Origin: JAQVIJ01 sp041287365
GTDB lineage: Bacteria > Desulfobacterota > Dissulfuribacteria > Dissulfuribacterales > DYLC01
Length of the DNA: 64,000 nt
Reading direction: 5' to 3'
NCBI GenBank assembly: GCA_041287365.1
Contig: JBEULL010000019.1
Coordinates: forward strand, 124,001 to 188,000
Below the pieces are notes generated by a model that had not been told where the DNA came from, made no database searches, and saw only the letters and a program-made list of their open reading frames with translations. The translations under genes were made by a program, and so were the position numbers. Below are positions 61,318 to 64,000 of the stretch, one piece after another (the first letter of the stretch is position 1; the number at the start of each line of letters is the position of its first letter).

Positions 61318-63027
61318 TTATCTCGTTTTGTTATGGGTCTCATAATATCTGGTTTTATCGGCATACATGCGTTCATCGGCTGTCTTGATGACATCTTCCA
61401 CTGAAATTGCATCTGAGCCGGCATAACCTATACTCAATGAGATTGGTATTACAGTTCCGTTTGAAAGGTATAGATTTTCGTTTTCACATGCATTCTTTAT
61501 GCGGTCAGCCACTATTGCCGTAACTTGTTCCGTGGTTTGTGGAAGTAATATGCAGAACTCATCCCCTCCAAGCCTGACTGGTATGTCATCTGAGCGGCAT
61601 AATTTTTTAATCATATCGGCTGTTGTTATGATGAGTTTGTCTCCTGCTTCGTGACCATAGTTGTCGTTTATCGGTTTAAGACCGTTAAGATCGATCATTA
61701 TTGCAGAAAATGGCGTTTGGTATTTTATTGCATTGTTTTTCAGTTCTTTTAAGATAACATCATGGTATGAACGATTGTAAAGTCCTGTAAGGCCATCTAC
61801 ATTGGCTCGTTCCTCAAGCTGCATGCTAAGCAGTTTATTGTTTAGATAGGCAGTCAATGCATCCATATATGCCATAAGTATTGATTCATAATCTTCCGGT
61901 TTGTTGATTATCTCTAATATCAATATACCTATTTGCCTGCCTGCTATCTGAAGAACTGGTACGGATTCCCACTGATAATTGGTTGTTGGCATTTTGTCTT
62001 TTGGTATAAAAATACTTTGGAAGTTGCGTATTGGATGCCGCATAAATTCTTTGATAAAATAATCCGATAGTTCTTGTGGCATACCAGTATTTATTGCTAA
62101 CCATGGTGCACCTTTTTTTCTATAACCCTCAACCAAGAGAATCGCTGAGTTTGCGTTCAGTAGTCTTATTATGGTTTTTAGAAAATCGTTTATTATTTCT
62201 TCTATGGCGATATTCTGATGCATATTAGTCATTATTTTTGATAGATGCATAAAAATATCGCGCTGATGTTCTATGGTATTTTGCTGTTCTTTTATCTTTT
62301 CAATCAGTTTTATTTGTTTTGTGGTGTCTTTAAATACCAGAACATAATTATCTATATTAGATGAAGGAATACATTCTTCCGTTATATAACCATTTTCAGT
62401 TTTGTGGCATATAAGTTGTTTTGTAGAATTAATCTTTGATGGATGCATTAAAGGACATCCATCACATTGTGTTTGTTTCCCTATAATTTCATAACATTTT
62501 TTTCTTTTTGTATTCCCATAGCTATCGTTTTTATTTAATAAATTTGTTTCTATTATATTTAGTTTATTGTCTATAATTGCCAAACCTTCTGGAAATGCAT
62601 GCCATATCAAATCCATATTGCGTTGTAATTTCAGTATGTCGTCGTCCCGTTTTTTCTTCAGTATTTTTTGGGCGTCCAGTTCCTTTTTGAGAAGAATGAA
62701 TTCTTGCACAAGCTGCACCTCTCTTGTAATATCCCTTATGGTCAGCAGAAGAAATAGCGGCAGTTTGTGAACGGTGATTTTCAAGGTCTGTTGTTGCTGT
62801 GCTGAACTGTAAAATTGGAGAGTGTGTATGGTTCCATCGTGGATACCGTCATGTTCCAGATGAATGCAGGTATTCAAGGCGTCCACCAGTCGCCGGGCTG
62901 ATTCAGGATGTGTCAAATCAAAGAGCCTTGTCGCCGATTGATTTGAAAAGAAAATTTCAGAGCCATTCATCACGAGAACTGGAATTGAGACAGCATTCAG
63001 AATATCTTTTTCAGAATCTCTCAGCAT
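61318..63027 (-). CDS. PAS-GAF-GGDEF diguanylate cyclase
   Basis: A 569-residue cytosolic signalling protein. An N-terminal PAS-like domain is followed by a second PAS (about 140-240) with a cysteine cluster KCYEIIGKQTQCDGCP. A GAF-like domain spans about 255-400. The GGDEF domain starts near DGLTGLYNRSYHD and has an intact catalytic RLGGDEF. The product-inhibition site RSDD lies exactly five residues before it. It should make cyclic di-GMP in response to a bound ligand or redox state. The middle third is AT-rich (62521-62580 has 11 G/C of 60). Confidence 0.92.
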   Translation of the reverse strand: MLRDSEKDILNAVSIPVLVMNGSEIFFSNQSATRLFDLTHPESARRLVDALNTCIHLEHDGIHDGTIHTLQFYSSAQQQQTLKITVHKLPLFLLLTIRDITREVQLVQEFILLKKELDAQKILKKKRDDDILKLQRNMDLIWHAFPEGLAIIDNKLNIIETNLLNKNDSYGNTKRKKCYEIIGKQTQCDGCPLMHPSKINSTKQLICHKTENGYITEECIPSSNIDNYVLVFKDTTKQIKLIEKIKEQQNTIEHQRDIFMHLSKIMTNMHQNIAIEEIINDFLKTIIRLLNANSAILLVEGYRKKGAPWLAINTGMPQELSDYFIKEFMRHPIRNFQSIFIPKDKMPTTNYQWESVPVLQIAGRQIGILILEIINKPEDYESILMAYMDALTAYLNNKLLSMQLEERANVDGLTGLYNRSYHDVILKELKNNAIKYQTPFSAIMIDLNGLKPINDNYGHEAGDKLIITTADMIKKLCRSDDIPVRLGGDEFCILLPQTTEQVTAIVADRIKNACENENLYLSNGTVIPISLSIGYAGSDAISVEDVIKTADERMYADKTRYYETHNKTR

Positions 63028-63159
63028 CGCATCGTTCCAATGGTTTTTATTTGTATTTTTTGATATATTAACAACCTGTGAATTTTAATTTTTGTGCTTG
63101 ATTTTAACATGTCCTGTGTTTTATAACAAAAAATAAAAAAAGTGAAAGAGTGCAGGGTT

Positions 63160-64000
63160 ATGAAAAAAGACCAAACGCTGACCATAGACCTTATCGATGC
63201 TATCTGTCTGGAAGAGTACATGCAGAAACAACCTGAGCTTCGTTCTATCTATGAGGATGTAAGGGCCTTGTATGCAGGTGAGTGGCCCGGTTATGAGGCA
63301 TGTGACCTTCCATATCACACATTTGAACATGTTCAAGATACAGCATTGGCTGCAGCCCGTATGATGGCTGGCTGGAACCGTTATCATGCAGACAAGAAAT
63401 TTCCTGTTTCCTATTTTGTGATGGGGATCATAGCAACCTTGTTTCATGATGCCGGTTATCTAAAGGATAAGGGAGACCTGCAGGGCACTGGCGCAAAACA
63501 CACATATATCCATGTTCAACGAAGTGTAAAAATTCTTTCCGATTATCTTCAGGACAAGGATTGGTCCGAGGGGGAAATAGAAGTCATAGCCGCCATGATT
63601 CAGGCTACGGAGTTTTATGGAACGGTGGATATCGACCCTGTTCTGAAAGAGGACAATCTGTTGTTTTTTTTGACTCAACTCATAATTACGGCAGACATCA
63701 TGGCCCAGATAGCAGATCCCTTTTATTTGGAACGGTTGCCCCTTTTATATGCCGAATTTTTGGAGGCATATGAAAGTGTGGGCAAAGATATACTGATTGA
63801 AAATGGGGTTAAGGTATATAATTCCATACATGAATTTTTTGATGCAACCAGCGATTTTATCGTAAATACCATCATGCCAAAGCTGGATGAGATAGGTCAC
63901 ATGTATGACTATCTCTCTGTCTTTTTCGGGACAGACCGCAATCCATATCTGGAGATAGTGGTTACTAATCTGAACCGGATTCACGATAAACAGGTGGCGG
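63160..64000 (+). CDS. HD-domain phosphohydrolase-like protein (3' end outside window)
   Basis: The frame is open from ATG 63160 (CAGGG upstream) to the right edge, 280 codons. Metal-binding HD motifs are visible as YHTFEHVQDTAL near residues 52-63, LFHDAGYLKD near 93-102, HTYIHVQRS near 113-121 and ITADIMAQ near 175. It is a single HD domain without the GYP signature, so it is not a standard cyclic di-GMP phosphodiesterase. It is divergent from the GGDEF gene across a 132-bp gap. Its substrate is unknown. Confidence 0.85.
   Translation, partial: MKKDQTLTIDLIDAICLEEYMQKQPELRSIYEDVRALYAGEWPGYEACDLPYHTFEHVQDTALAAARMMAGWNRYHADKKFPVSYFVMGIIATLFHDAGYLKDKGDLQGTGAKHTYIHVQRSVKILSDYLQDKDWSEGEIEVIAAMIQATEFYGTVDIDPVLKEDNLLFFLTQLIITADIMAQIADPFYLERLPLLYAEFLEAYESVGKDILIENGVKVYNSIHEFFDATSDFIVNTIMPKLDEIGHMYDYLSVFFGTDRNPYLEIVVTNLNRIHDKQVA

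Overview
The window is about 64 kb of a Gram-negative bacterial chromosome. It reads most like a deltaproteobacterium (Desulfobacterota-type). The evidence is lipopolysaccharide genes (waaA, lpxK, lipid A glycosyltransferases), a siroheme/heme/cobamide gene mix, a radical SAM-Memo-AMMECR1 operon, C_GCAxxG_C_C and Mrp/NBP35 proteins, and PAS/GGDEF signalling. This placement is inferred from gene content; no rRNA is present. I see no CRISPR array, insertion sequence, prophage or integrase.

Layout. 1-2.6 kb: clpX (cut by the window edge), clpP and trigger factor on the minus strand, then tRNA-Leu. 2.8-9.3 kb: a plus-strand run of poorly known genes ending in an operon of a Tat-signal radical SAM enzyme, a signal-peptide Memo-AMMECR1 fusion and a membrane protein with a spermidine-synthase-like domain. 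9.5-12.5 kb: cbiB and cbiP, divergent from rpsU and initiator tRNA. 12.8-18.7 kb: hemA-ccsA-siroheme synthase, divergent from galU-priA. 18.7-21.2 kb: PepSY-regulator-kinase operon. 21.4-24.3 kb: an unassigned hydrolase/aminotransferase/phosphatase operon. 24.4-31.7 kb: an envelope-modification region with an ArnT-like transferase plus two-component system on the minus strand, divergent from a second ArnT-like transferase, a GT2 enzyme and a ChbG/NaxD-like deacetylase. 31.7-43.2 kb: rluA, then the conserved rpmH-rnpA-yidD-yidC-jag-mnmE block, a suhB-like gene, yacG, a metallo-hydrolase and hrpA. 43.4-50.1 kb: tRNA-Glu, rlmD, a TauE exporter, an unusual ICMT fusion and a large pilin-like surface protein. 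50.3-61.3 kb: mrp, waaA-lpxK, M42 peptidase, ridA, ftsK, HPr, enzyme I and hemW. 61.3-64 kb: a PAS-GAF-GGDEF protein and a divergent HD-domain gene cut by the window edge.

Most genes are housekeeping. The notable parts are the export-signal-bearing radical SAM/Memo/AMMECR1 operon, the probable lipid A amino-sugar locus with its own two-component system, and three genes (DUF2238, yidD, the pilin-like protein) whose frames each break at a mononucleotide run. Three AT-rich patches also begin and end inside intact genes. The frame breaks could be assembly errors, decay or slippage-based switching; the sequence alone cannot decide.
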